Shown piece by piece: positions 35,832 to 45,453 of a stretch of DNA of 64,000 bases. The stretch spans positions 1 to 64,000 of the forward strand of contig CANPVZ010000022.1 of NCBI GenBank assembly GCA_947581855.1, read 5' to 3'. The position numbers and the translations under genes were made by a program. Origin of the DNA: an uncultured Phocaeicola sp. (GTDB lineage: Bacteria; Bacteroidota; Bacteroidia; Bacteroidales; Bacteroidaceae). Positions within the stretch are counted from its first letter, which is position 1. Each line of letters starts with the position of its first letter. The notes under the pieces are model-generated. The model did no database searches. It was not told the DNA's origin and saw only the letters and a program-made list of their open reading frames with translations.

Positions 35832-36233
35832 TCAACTAAAAATACTGAATCTATAATTAAAAGTAAACAGCACAAACCGGCTTATACAATTATTTCGAGT
35901 TTCATTATACCCATTCACTGTCATCATGTAAGTCACATTCTTCTGCTGTTTCAACAAATCATAACACTCCAGCTTAAAGGATGCGTTTTTCTCTTTTAAA
36001 AACTTGTATCGGATGGCCACATTCCATATACCTTCATTCAAACTTGACACACGGAAATCATTACCAAAAAAGCTATATGCCCAAAGTGACAGATAAGGTC
36101 CTACATCAGGTGTAAAATCTTCCATACCTATGCAAAAAACCCGCTGTACGCTATAAGCATCCGCCACCTCCTCCATTGCCATCGAACGATTCTCATCTTG
36201 TGCATAAATTGGTAAGAACATGCACGAACCCAT
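35832..36233 (-). pseudogene. remnant of an outer-membrane beta-barrel protein
   Basis: 133 codons. The last 65 residues, with GIWNVAIRYKFLKEKNASFK, LLKQQKNVTYMMTVNGYNET and the closing FVLFTFNYRF, are the terminal strands of Bacteroidetes outer-membrane beta-barrel (TonB-receptor-like) proteins, which are normally 800 residues or more and end with an aromatic residue. The first 65 residues do not form the expected preceding strands and no plug domain or carboxypeptidase-like domain is left. So this is most likely the 3' end of a deleted receptor. No promoter is visible. Confidence 0.5.
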
Positions 36234-37032
36234 AAAACAAACTCAAAATAAAATGAACTTATTCATAGATCTCCCAGACTAAAATGTTCATACTCAATAA
36301 GCCACTCTCTATACAAAGAATATAACACACCCACAAATCTAATCAAAATATTAATGGAAGCAAAATCTTCAACAGGTTATATACCTTTACATTTCCGTCA
36401 TGAAAGCGCTCTAATTAGAAAACGTATGAGACAAAGAAGCAGTTACCAAATATTACATACTTTTTTTCGAAATGGCGAAATAGATGTGTGCAACTGCCAT
36501 AGGATATTTCCGTAACGGCGAAATTATTCCATCACTATAGACAAGGAACAGGAACAACAATTATATTCCTCCGGCATTTTTTATTCAACCGTTTTTACCT
36601 GCCTTTAAGCTCCTTTTTACGTTCATCTTATCGCCGCAAAACTCTTAGAGGAAACAGACCGAACATTATAACCATAAAGAATCAAATCCCAATTAAATAG
36701 AAAAAGGGGTTATCCCAAAAGTATGAAAGTTTAGATTAAAACTTTCGATTTAGGACTCACCGAACTCAAGTATAAAGAAAAGCACCACTTTACACCTAAT
36801 TTTCATAGGCCCGAAGTGGTGCTTTTTATTTACTCAGTTACAATCTGTAACTTTAGCTAATTCAATTTTTACTTTTTGGACAATCCTTTTCGCTGATTAA
36901 TCAATAATTAAATATCCGATTCAAAGGAGATATCCTACAAGCCGGATATCCACTCACTCATCAAGAACAGCCTATAAAGATACCAGCTTAAAAACAATCT
37001 AATGTCTCCCTTTGGAATACCTTCGATTGTTT
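36234..37032. other. gene-free stretch with one terminator
   Basis: No supportable coding region. A clear hairpin terminator lies at 36776-36830; nothing else stands out. Confidence 0.5.
36776..36830. terminator. hairpin terminator AAAGCACCACTT/AAGTGGTGCTTT
   Basis: A 12-bp stem (36779-36790 with 36814-36825) followed by TTTATTT. It is positioned to stop the minus-strand DUF2027/Smr gene or plus-strand read-through. Confidence 0.7.
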
Positions 37033-38127
37033 TTAGTGGATAGTCACCATCGTAGCGCCAAATCCGTATTCACGGAACGAGGCGTCCTGGCTTGTATAGG
37101 TTTTATACTTGGATTTCAGTTCTTTCAGAATCGCGCTGCGAAGCACTCCGTCCCCTTTACCGTGAATAAACACAATCCGCTGTCCTTTGTTTCCTTTATG
37201 TTCTTCCAGGGTTTTGCGGAACACATCCAACTGATAATTCAACATCTCGCTATTACTCATGCCGGTGGTATTGTCGAGCAATTCATTGATATGTAAATCC
37301 ACCTCTATGATTTCGTTTTGCTGAGGTCGTTTTACAAGCGGTTGCGGCTGGGATTTATCCACGTTCTTCTTCTGCATCAAAGCCTGTTGTAACGATTCCG
37401 CATCAGCGAATACCTGACGGGCCGGCACATCATCCTTTACTACCTCATAACGTAAGGAAGGTTCTTCGAAATAAACCGATTCGGTGAACGTATGCAACTT
37501 ATAGAATTTCACTGTATCGATACGCAACTCTACACTGGCCGCCGGTTTCAACTGGAAGTTACGTCCGTCTTTGTACGCTATCAATTGAACAGCCACATGT
37601 TCCAGTTCGTTCAATATGTCTTTTTCAAACTCTTCCAGAAACAACTTGGTGTTCGGCTCAATACTGCCCTGTGCACGTACTTTCCAGCTTTTACCTTCCG
37701 CACTCAAATACGTATAATACAGATAATAATTACTATCGTTTACCAGATATGTATCGAACGCCGTAGCGGAAATAGCCTTTATATCCTGCGGCACGTAAGC
37801 CAACAACACATTCAGCTTTTCACCTTCTTTCGTTTCCGCCGGACGATAAGTAATCTCCGGTTCCTTTTCGTCCGCCCTCTCTATAGATGTCGCCTCAGTC
37901 CGTTCCCTGCGGGAAGCGCCCGCACCAGCCTGAGTATGAGAAGAAGGTGCTTGAGGTTTCCTTTTGATATTGTAATCATCCGTATCAATCACTACGCACT
38001 CGCGCACCAGCATCGGAATATCGAATCCGTCTTCATCTTCCACCAGCACCGTATCCTTTCCCTGAAAAGCTTTCACTATACCGCCTCCTACTTCGCTCAG
38101 GAAGCGCACTTTATCTCCTATTTTCAT
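37033..38127 (-). CDS. DUF2027 and Smr domain protein
   Basis: 364 residues, soluble. The N-terminus [20 protein letters not shown] and [18 protein letters not shown] is the small barrel found at the start of DUF2027 proteins and similar to the linker barrel of MutS2; a charged linker (about 60-105) follows, then a beta-rich DUF2027 region (about 110-260) and a C-terminal Smr domain (about 285-364) with [10 protein letters not shown], the nuclease-associated [15 protein letters not shown] and a final [10 protein letters not shown]. Smr domains nick DNA or cut RNA on stalled ribosomes. This architecture is typical of Bacteroidetes and its exact role is not established. Confidence 0.88.
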   Translation of the reverse strand: MKIGDKVRFLSEVGGGIVKAFQGKDTVLVEDEDGFDIPMLVRECVVIDTDDYNIKRKPQAPSSHTQAGAGASRRERTEATSIERADEKEPEITYRPAETKEGEKLNVLLAYVPQDIKAISATAFDTYLVNDSNYYLYYTYLSAEGKSWKVRAQGSIEPNTKLFLEEFEKDILNELEHVAVQLIAYKDGRNFQLKPAASVELRIDTVKFYKLHTFTESVYFEEPSLRYEVVKDDVPARQVFADAESLQQALMQKKNVDKSQPQPLVKRPQQNEIIEVDLHINELLDNTTGMSNSEMLNYQLDVFRKTLEEHKGNKGQRIVFIHGKGDGVLRSAILKELKSKYKTYTSQDASFREYGFGATMVTIH

Positions 38128-38380
38128 ATGTCTATTATTTAACTGTTCTATTTCTTTTAAAGCAAAAAGTTCCTTTATTCAATCCGCATGGCACATAAAC
38201 CGCCATTTATATGTAAAGTCGCATTAAAGTCCTCACAGCCGGGTATGAAACAACAATCCGAATATAGACTGAAGTTTCTATATTCCATTTATACTAAGTC
38301 TGCCGGAATTTCCAACTGCCTATGTTCCATTCTTCTGCAAATATCGCTATTATTTTACGAATGTCTCCGAATCTTTTCTC

Positions 38381-38388
38381 TATTTTTG
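38381..38388 (+). promoter_or_regulatory. -7 promoter element of the maltose-acetyltransferase-like gene
   Basis: TATTTTTG fits TAnnTTTG, about 140 bp before the likely start. Confidence 0.5.
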
Positions 38389-38526
38389 CAAACAGAAAGT
38401 TTTATATAAAGGTCTACTATACGAAAAGTATGTTGCCAATCAATAGAGATGCACTAGACCTTCTTGAATAAGAGTGGTTCTGCACTCCCTCAAGATATTG
38501 CCATGCACCCTAAATTTAAGTGTCCT

Positions 38527-39090
38527 ATGAAAAGTGAACTGGAAAAAATGCGAAGCGGCGAGTTGGCCGACTTCTCCACACCCGAAATGCAAGCCATTCT
38601 GAAACAGGCCAAAGCTATGTGCGCCAAGTTGCAGACTATGAGCACTTACGATGACGATTACCGAGAAGTTATAGAGCAGGTAGTTCCGGGGTTACCGAAA
38701 AGCTCCGTTATTTGTCCGCCTTTCCGTTGCGACTACGCACATGGCAGCATCACCATAGGCGAACATGTTTTCATTAATTACAATTGCACATTTCTCGATG
38801 GAGGCTGCATCCGTATAGGTAACCATACATTAATAGGTCCCAATTGCCAGCTCTATACGCCACAACATCCCATCGACTATATCGAACGCCGCGAAGAAAA
38901 AGAATATGCCTACCCTATCACCATCGGCAATGACTGTTGGCTGGGTGGCGGAGTAATAGTTTGCCCGGGTGTAACCATAGGCGACCGCTGCATCATTGCC
39001 GCTGGAAGTGTGGTTACGAAAGATATCCCTGCTGATTCACTGGCAGCCGGCAATCCGGCCGTAGTAAAGAAACGCCTGAACAAAGAGTGA
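38527..39090 (+). CDS. sugar O-acetyltransferase (maltose/galactoside type)
   Basis: A 187-residue left-handed beta-helix acetyltransferase using acetyl-CoA. The N-terminal cap MKSELEKMRSGELADFSTPE is that of the Maa/LacA group, which decides the start at 38527 over in-frame codons at 38464 (TTG) and 38503 (ATG). Hexapeptide turns run from about 75: PPFRCDYAHGSITIGEHVFI, NCTFLDGGCIRIGNHTLIGP with the catalytic histidine region TPQHPIDYIER, and VIVCPGVTIGDRCIIAAGSV. The substrate sugar is unknown. The last six codons form the beginning of a 71-73-bp tandem repeat array, so the stop codon lies within the first repeat unit. Confidence 0.9.
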   Translation: MKSELEKMRSGELADFSTPEMQAILKQAKAMCAKLQTMSTYDDDYREVIEQVVPGLPKSSVICPPFRCDYAHGSITIGEHVFINYNCTFLDGGCIRIGNHTLIGPNCQLYTPQHPIDYIERREEKEYAYPITIGNDCWLGGGVIVCPGVTIGDRCIIAAGSVVTKDIPADSLAAGNPAVVKKRLNKE

Positions 39091-39506
39091 GTTCCATCAA
39101 GAAGAACATTTCCCTTCCATAGACAATCAGATCGGTATAAAAACTACTGAACAAAGAACGAACCCCATCAAGAAGAACGTTTCCCTTCCGTAAACAATTA
39201 TATCGGTATAAAAAAACTACTGAACAAAGAACGAACCTCATCAAGAGGAACATTATCCCTTCCGTAAACAATTATATCGGTATAAAAAACTACTGAACAA
39301 AGAATAAGCCCCATCAAGAAGAACGTTTCTCTTTCCGTAAACAATTATATCGGTATAAAAAACTACTGAACAAAGAACGAACCCATCAAGAGGAACATTT
39401 CCCTTTCCGTAAACAATCATACCGGCATAAAAAATGACTGAACAAAGAATAAACCCCATCAAGAAGAACGTTTCCCTTCCGTAAACAATCATACCGACAT
39501 AAGAAA
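39078..39506. repeat. six tandem copies of a 71-73-bp repeat
   Basis: Units start GAACAAAGA at 39078, 39149, 39222, 39295, 39368 and 39440; each contains CCATCAAGAAGAACGTTTCC, CCGTAAACAAT and a TATCGGTATAAAAA stretch. The first unit includes the end of the acetyltransferase gene (codons for the last residues and stop), so the array arose by duplicating the gene's 3' edge. The last unit runs into an AAAG/AAAC microsatellite at 39499-39550. No open frame is conserved across the units. Confidence 0.92.
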
Positions 39507-39632
39507 GAAAGAAAGAAAGAAACAAACAAACAAACAAAAAGAAAGAAAGAGTACGAATTCGACAGATTTACAAACCTTCGCATATTTATCCGCTCCACTT
39601 GACTTATTTAAGATCTATTTCCAATCTCTTAT

Positions 39633-39792
39633 CGTAGCTGTTGTAAGCTTAGAGTTTCGTAACTGCCGTAAGTTTAGAATTTCGTAGCTTTCGTAAGCTT
39701 AGAATTTCGTGGCTACCGTAAGCTTAGGACTTTGGAGCAGTCGTAAAGTCGTAAACTTAGGGACTTTGCAGCTGTCATAGCCTTAGAGCTTA
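39633..39792. repeat. about six copies of a 25-bp degenerate repeat
   Basis: Units of the form CGTAGCTGTTGTAAGCTTAG plus AGTTT start at 39633, 39658, 39683 and 39708 with an exact 25-bp period, then continue with insertions to the stop codon of the GH106 gene. Confidence 0.8.
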
Positions 39793-42700
39793 AAAGCCAG
39801 CCCGTTTCACAATCCATACCGGACCGATAATGCCGGACGCTACTAATGTATCTTTCGGAGTCGCCACAGGTGTTGCGGAATAGGTAAAGCGTTCGTTCTC
39901 CGGTAGCATGGAATCACCTATCATACGGTTCATCAACGAATTGGCGACCTCTATCTTCAGCTCATTTTCTCCCGTTTTTAAAAACCGGGTAATGTCTATC
40001 TCCCAAGGGGAACACCATACTGTACCGACCTCATTTCCATTGAGCCACGCGCGCGCCACTGCTCCTAACTTATTGAAACGAAGCAGAAAGTGTTTATTAT
40101 CCGGCATGCTGTTATCTGTTACAGAAAAAGTCTGATGATAAACAGCCGTACCCGAATAATATTTAATACGCTCATCTTTATGTGTAGTCCAGTCAACCAA
40201 CTCCGGAAATACTACCTTGCCGGGTCCACCCATCCCCGCAGCAAAGTCCACCGTCCATTCTCCCTGAATCGGTACTGCTTCCTCCCGACTGTTCCAGTCT
40301 TTCCACGGAAGGTTACCGGAAGCTTTCTCGCTGAATACAATAAAGAAAGATTCGCGGGGAGCCATCCGGACAGCAACTTTCATACGTCCGTCAACAGTAG
40401 GAGTGCCATGCAGTTTGAAACGCTCTCCCGTTACAGGGTTCCATAATTCGATCGTCTTGCCGCTGCAACGGAACGTAAAAGTATGTTCCAACGGAGTGTC
40501 TTCATGATTATCCAGAAAATAGAGTTCGCCATCGGCAAGGACGCGGTGCGCATAATAGAATTTCCTGTGACCGGGCCATTCTACATCCGGCACAAGACCG
40601 GCGCTCGTCACGGCCTCCGACAAAGGCATTCCCCAATATACCGTTCCTCTCCCGTAGTTATGGCTTCCTTGCGGAATATCTTCTTCTCCCCACAGGGATT
40701 CAACCAATTTCTTATATTCCAACTTTGCGCCTGCATCGTGCATGGTTGGCGAACCGACCGGACGTACACCATAAACAGAAACACCTGCCTCAACCAGCGA
40801 AGCGATTTTCCGTAGAGCATCCAACGTAATTTCTCCGCTTTCCGGAAGAATCATCATGCGATAACTCATTCCATCGGGTAACATAATGCGACCCTCTTCC
40901 GCATCCATCCGCGAAAGTAAAGCATCTGTCGTAAAAGCATCGAAATCAAAACCTTCGGGAAACTCCGGAAGACGGTGCGTCAGAATCTTTACCGGGGCGT
41001 TCTCTCCCAAATAAAGACAAAAATCCACTACGGGCATTCCCTGACGCATTACATAAGCACATCTAGCCTGATAATCCCAGAAACCTTTGCTATAGGGCCA
41101 TAACGTGTTGTTCCGATTCAGGCAGTAATGACGGCCGCCTCCGGTATTGCCGGGAATCCTGTCAGACCAAGGCTGGTAGGCAGAAGCGCAAACTACAAAT
41201 TCATTGATACCAAAACAATAAGCATAATCGGCCAATTGCTTGATGTAAGCCAATGAATGTCCGAACTTGGCATCGGTAAAAGCCTCGCCGGAAGCGATGG
41301 ACTTACCGTACAAATGAGCAGCCGAAGAACTTTCTTTTATATCATAATTTCCATCCGGATGAATAGCCCAAAACTCTCCTTGCGGTTTGTCCACTTGTCC
41401 TTTCGCCTGTATCTGGTCTGCAACCAGACAAAGCGCATTACCGGTAGCCTGGGCGGTAAAGGTCAGGTTCCGTTCCTTGCACAAACGCCGGAAAGTTCCA
41501 TAATAATTGTACGACACCAAATCTGCTATCGTCCGCCGGACATCATAAAGGAAACCGTCGGAAACCTCGCGCGAATCCACTACATATCCTGCCATAACAG
41601 GCAAATATTTCCTTAAATCGTACCCGCGCAAACGCTCGAATTCTTTTTCAAATCCCGAGGTCCAGTTCTGCGAACCGGCTTCATGACTATCCATAGCCAT
41701 ACCTTGAAGGTGGCCCCCGTTTGCCGCAATAGTATCGGCTATAACTTTAAAATAATGGTTCCATTGCGCTTCGGCGGCCTCGGCCGATAATTTATCGCAT
41801 TCCAATCCCATCAGGTTTTTACGTCCATGCTTTGTTTTGCTGCCGGTCGGAACATGGGAGAAACGCATCACCACCCACTTGCCCGCGGGCGCTTTCCAAC
41901 GTAACACACCGAGCGAATCGGTGAATCCCGTCAGATCTATCATTCGGTCGCTATCAATCATTTCCTTTTCTGCATAGGTGGGTGTACGGTCTCCCTCTAT
42001 ATACTCCGAATAAAGAGCCGCCTTCTCTTCCCATTGGTCGACACTGGCACGGGCGGAAAGCACTATATTTCCTATCTGCAAATTCTTGTTCCTTTCATCC
42101 GCCTCGAACCAATCATGCAGACGAAGACGGAAATAGCGTCCCGTTACCGCAGGAAAAGATACTGTTTTCTGTTTCCAGCCGGAATGAGCCTTATAAACCG
42201 GTTTCAGGTCGCAAACAGCCACGTAACTCTTTCCGTCGGTCGAGACTTCCAACTGACCCAGATCCGGTAACACCCGATAACCCGTTCCGACAAACGTATC
42301 GGAAGGAGGTGCCGGTACATTGGTAGCACTGGTAGTGGCTTTTCCTCTGGGACGGGTTTCATATGTAATGCTGCGTGCCGTAAAATCACGACCAAAATCG
42401 AGGGTAATCCATGCCGACTGTCCCGGTTTCTGTGCGGGGACAACAGGCAACCGTTTCGTTTTGCGGAAATAAGCCCAAGCATCCTGATTCGGTATATTCG
42501 TTGTGACAAGCGGTTTCAAGCTGTCGGTATCTTCCCATAGCCCTTCCCGGAAAGGAAATGCCAGTATCGCTACATCTCGGAAATATCGATAAGGCGCCTC
42601 CGGTTCCGGCAAAGCCAGCTCCACCTCTTTTCCTCCCTCCACAAGAATATCCGTAGAGGTCAACATCTGCATTCCCAGCTCCGGAGTGATCCACGGGCCT

Positions 42701-43074
42701 CCTGCCACATAACCGTTGGAAACATGGGCTTCAAAAGTAAGTCCGAGACGGCGGGCCTCCTGTGAAGCAAACACCAGCATCTTCCACCATTGAGGTGAGA
42801 ACGCCTCCAACGCTCCGTTGCATTTACCATGCACCTGATCGTAATATACCACGCCGCCTACTCCTTCCTTACGGAAAGCTTCCAAATCAGCCGTAATGCC
42901 GGCCCGCGTAGTTTCCGTCTCACCATGAAACCACCAAAGCTTGGTACGGGCTGAATCCTGCGGATGTTCGAATCCATATAACACTTGTTGCATACCGGTA
43001 AGTTCGGGATGGCTCCCGCATCCGCAGAGGCATATCAACAGAAAAAATAAAAGGAAGAAGTAAGCGTTTTTCAT
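39790..43074 (-). CDS. glycoside hydrolase family 106-like alpha-L-rhamnosidase, lipoprotein
   Basis: 1094 residues from the ATG at 43074, beginning MKNAYFFLLFFLLICLCGC (lipobox, Cys19), so anchored in the outer or inner membrane and exported. An upstream in-frame ATG at 43236 is excluded because the promoter motif TATCTTTG lies at 43198-43205, downstream of it. GH106 signatures are present: WWFHGETETTRAGI near the start, GHLQGMAMDSHEAGSQNWTS, the GEFWAIHPDGNYDIKESSSA segment with candidate catalytic acids, and a C-terminal GH2-like beta-sandwich (AWLNGNEVGTVWCSPWEIDI). It cleaves terminal L-rhamnose from plant or bacterial glycans. No SusC/SusD, regulator or other glycosidase adjoins it. Confidence 0.88.
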   Translation of the reverse strand: MKNAYFFLLFFLLICLCGCGSHPELTGMQQVLYGFEHPQDSARTKLWWFHGETETTRAGITADLEAFRKEGVGGVVYYDQVHGKCNGALEAFSPQWWKMLVFASQEARRLGLTFEAHVSNGYVAGGPWITPELGMQMLTSTDILVEGGKEVELALPEPEAPYRYFRDVAILAFPFREGLWEDTDSLKPLVTTNIPNQDAWAYFRKTKRLPVVPAQKPGQSAWITLDFGRDFTARSITYETRPRGKATTSATNVPAPPSDTFVGTGYRVLPDLGQLEVSTDGKSYVAVCDLKPVYKAHSGWKQKTVSFPAVTGRYFRLRLHDWFEADERNKNLQIGNIVLSARASVDQWEEKAALYSEYIEGDRTPTYAEKEMIDSDRMIDLTGFTDSLGVLRWKAPAGKWVVMRFSHVPTGSKTKHGRKNLMGLECDKLSAEAAEAQWNHYFKVIADTIAANGGHLQGMAMDSHEAGSQNWTSGFEKEFERLRGYDLRKYLPVMAGYVVDSREVSDGFLYDVRRTIADLVSYNYYGTFRRLCKERNLTFTAQATGNALCLVADQIQAKGQVDKPQGEFWAIHPDGNYDIKESSSAAHLYGKSIASGEAFTDAKFGHSLAYIKQLADYAYCFGINEFVVCASAYQPWSDRIPGNTGGGRHYCLNRNNTLWPYSKGFWDYQARCAYVMRQGMPVVDFCLYLGENAPVKILTHRLPEFPEGFDFDAFTTDALLSRMDAEEGRIMLPDGMSYRMMILPESGEITLDALRKIASLVEAGVSVYGVRPVGSPTMHDAGAKLEYKKLVESLWGEEDIPQGSHNYGRGTVYWGMPLSEAVTSAGLVPDVEWPGHRKFYYAHRVLADGELYFLDNHEDTPLEHTFTFRCSGKTIELWNPVTGERFKLHGTPTVDGRMKVAVRMAPRESFFIVFSEKASGNLPWKDWNSREEAVPIQGEWTVDFAAGMGGPGKVVFPELVDWTTHKDERIKYYSGTAVYHQTFSVTDNSMPDNKHFLLRFNKLGAVARAWLNGNEVGTVWCSPWEIDITRFLKTGENELKIEVANSLMNRMIGDSMLPENERFTYSATPVATPKDTLVASGIIGPVWIVKRAGF

Positions 43075-43197
43075 TATCCATTCGTTATATATCCAACTTG
43101 AGCTGAAGCGACTCGTAGCAATCGGCAAAGCCTGTTTCCCATGAACATCGCCAACTATATTCAACCTACATACAGAAAGGCAGAATATACGATTCAG

Positions 43198-43205
43198 CAA
43201 AGATA
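43198..43205 (-). promoter_or_regulatory. -7 promoter element of the GH106 gene
   Basis: Minus-strand TATCTTTG fits TAnnTTTG; leaves a leader of about 115 nt and fixes the start at 43074. Confidence 0.55.
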
Positions 43206-43575
43206 GTAAAGCTTCTTTTTCCTTGAGAGTTTTCACGTATAATATTTATATTGCCTGACCGGTCTTCTGCAAATCCCAAAGCTCCGGTTTCCGGTCACCT
43301 TCTATTCAATATCACTACTGTCCCGTTAAAAGATACATAGGCTACTGTAGGTAATTAATAATCTATCGATTACAGGCATGCTTCGAATAAACGGATTTGA
43401 ATTTATATTCTTTATGAATTTCATTAAACAATATATCGAATAAGGTTTCAGGACATTGGTTTTCAAAAGCCCTCTGTTCCTTATTCTATATAAACTTTAT
43501 GAGATAATAAATCATACCGCCTGTATATTCACACTTTATTATGGTACTTCAACGGGAAAATAGGGGCCTCTAAAT
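43206..43575. other. gene-free stretch
   Basis: 370 bp between the GH106 promoter and the second acetyltransferase gene. I see no gene, repeat or clear terminator. Confidence 0.5.
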
Positions 43576-44154
43576 TTAATGGGACACTACTGATTCAATA
43601 TGTTTGATAATCCTTGCCGGAACGCCGCCTGCAACCGTATTGGCCGGGATATCCTTTGTAACCACCGAACCGGCTCCCACAACGGCATTCTCACCAATGG
43701 TCACCCCTGAAAGGATAGTTGAATTAGAGCCTACCCAAACATTTTTCTTCAACACAATGGGAGCAGGATAAGTATTACTGCGGTCTTCCGGTGCCAGACC
43801 GTGATTAAGCGTAGCGAAAACTACATTGTGCCCTATCTGACAGCCATCGCCAAGTTCCACCCCGCCGTGATCCTGAAAATGGCAGCACGCATTAATGAAT
43901 ACATTCTTGCCAATCTTTATATTCTTTCCAAAATCCGTATAAAACGGAGGAAATACCTTTACCGAAGGATCAACCGGCTTGCCAAACAGCCGCGATAAAA
44001 GGTTCCGCACTTCCTCAGGCTCATGATACGATGCATTCAGTTCAAACGTTATACGTCTCGCCTCATTGCTCATCTCGTCCATAAAACAGTGAAGGTCTCT
44101 TCCGCTAAGAGATTTCCGTGTCTCTACATACTTCAAAAATTCTTCCAGTGTCAT
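43576..44154 (-). CDS. hexapeptide-repeat acyltransferase (sugar O-acetyltransferase type)
   Basis: 192 residues. A helical cap (about 1-60) precedes hexapeptide turns: FPPFYTDFGKNIKIGKNVFI, NACCHFQDHGGVELGDGCQI with VVFATLNHGLAPEDR, holding the catalytic histidine, and NSTILSGVTIGENAVVGAGS. The C-terminal VTKDIPANTVAGGVPARII is the coenzyme-A binding edge. It is a paralogue of the family represented at 38527 but clearly distinct. It probably acetylates a sugar or glycan; it reads in the same direction as the GH106 gene but is separated from it by 500 bp. Confidence 0.9.
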   Translation of the reverse strand: MTLEEFLKYVETRKSLSGRDLHCFMDEMSNEARRITFELNASYHEPEEVRNLLSRLFGKPVDPSVKVFPPFYTDFGKNIKIGKNVFINACCHFQDHGGVELGDGCQIGHNVVFATLNHGLAPEDRSNTYPAPIVLKKNVWVGSNSTILSGVTIGENAVVGAGSVVTKDIPANTVAGGVPARIIKHIESVVSH

Positions 44155-44212
44155 ATCTTTTATATTAAAGTCTTATTTCAGCTCTTCGCCATACAATCTC
44201 CGAGCTATCCAT

Positions 44213-44274
44213 TAAAAAAGAGACCTCCATACAAACGGGAAGTATATACTCCTCCATTTCCCTGGCGGTCTCTT
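44213..44274 (-). terminator. terminator after the DUF362 gene
   Basis: On the minus strand AAGAGACC pairs with GGTCTCTT and TTTTTAATGG follows. Confidence 0.75.
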
Positions 44275-44298
44275 CTACTATTTTTCGGGTTTTAAAGT

Positions 44299-45297
44299 CT
44301 ATTTATCCAAATCTATCAATTCATATTTTCTGCTGCCTAATCCTATCGCTTCGCCATGTTCGAGCGTATGGATACCATGACGAGACTCCATTCGTTCTAT
44401 CAGATGCACTTTGCCGGGGTCCTCGGATGCATACACCAAATCCACACAAGCCTGATCCAGCGCTACAGGGTCGAGCGAAGCCAATATGCCGATATCGCCC
44501 ATTTGGGGAGCAGCAGGATGTGCATCACAGTCGCAATCCACCGACAAATTGTTGGCTACATTTATATAAAGAATGTTTTCTCCGCAATGGTCTGCTACTG
44601 CTTTGGCAGCCTCCGCCATAGACTCCAGAAAATCATCCTGCGGAGGAAGGTTGCCCCACATTTCCGCAGTACTCTTTGTTTTGCCGGCAGAATGAATCCA
44701 TGCCTTTCCGGACGAAGAAGCAATGCCGATAGAGATATTTTTAACAGCACCTCCGAAACCGCCCATCGCATGTCCTTTAAAATGAGATAACACCATTGTA
44801 AAATCATAGTCGGGATAGTGTGCTCCCACAAAATCCTCCTTGAGGTGTTTGCCGCCTTTAACAGGTAAGGCCACTTCGCCTTCCGCATCCATAATGTCCA
44901 CCTTCGCTATCGCTGTAAAGCCATGCTCTTCGGCAGCCTTCAAATGATCGGCCGTTTTTGCACGACCGCCGCTATAAGCCGTATTGCATTCTACAATGGT
45001 ACCGTTTACCTTTTGTACCAAATCCTTAATGAGAGCCGGCTGCAAAAAATTGTGCCCGCCCGGTTCGCCGGTAGAAAGTTTCACCGCTACTTTACCCTTG
45101 GCTTCACGTCCGAGAGCTTCATAAATCCGTACCAGATTCTCCGGCGTAATATCCTTTACCATATACACTTTAGCAGGAGATCCAGTCTGACCGGATGCAT
45201 TTTGCGTAACCGCATCATTACTGTTCTTTGCTTGTCCGCAAGCCATTGCCACAAAACATACGAGAGGCATCATGGCCATCATACAAATTCGTTTCAT
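44299..45297 (-). CDS. DUF362 lipoprotein
   Basis: 332 residues; lipobox VAMAC (Cys20). The body is a DUF362 domain: VAVKLSTGEPGGHNFLQPAL, VDIMDAEGEVALPV, FKGHAMGGFGGAVKNISIGI and DIGILASLDPVALDQACVDL. The conserved KGH...GGFGGAVKN block and two Cys in DCDCDAH may bind a cofactor or metal. Unlike many DUF362 proteins there is no [4Fe-4S] ferredoxin domain. Function of the family is not established. It follows the TonB-dependent receptor gene in the same direction (156-bp gap) and could be a secreted partner. Confidence 0.82.
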   Translation of the reverse strand: MKRICMMAMMPLVCFVAMACGQAKNSNDAVTQNASGQTGSPAKVYMVKDITPENLVRIYEALGREAKGKVAVKLSTGEPGGHNFLQPALIKDLVQKVNGTIVECNTAYSGGRAKTADHLKAAEEHGFTAIAKVDIMDAEGEVALPVKGGKHLKEDFVGAHYPDYDFTMVLSHFKGHAMGGFGGAVKNISIGIASSSGKAWIHSAGKTKSTAEMWGNLPPQDDFLESMAEAAKAVADHCGENILYINVANNLSVDCDCDAHPAAPQMGDIGILASLDPVALDQACVDLVYASEDPGKVHLIERMESRHGIHTLEHGEAIGLGSRKYELIDLDK

Positions 45298-45453
45298 TGC
45301 GATACTATTTTATTATTAAACAATCATTCAACTTCTTAACAAAAGGAGTTTCCTTCCATCATATACCCTCTTCCCTGTTCCTTTTTCTTAAAGATCCGGC
45401 TTATCCCGAAACCGGAAGTACCGGTCTGCATCCGCCCTCTCTTTCTTTATCTT

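Noticed and set aside
39078..39506. CRISPR array
   Set aside because: Units are adjacent 71-73-bp tandem copies without unique spacers, and no cas genes are in the window.
39014..39598. Minus-strand overlapping frames rich in YRYNCLRKGNV words
   Set aside because: They arise from translating the 71-73-bp tandem repeats and lack start signals.
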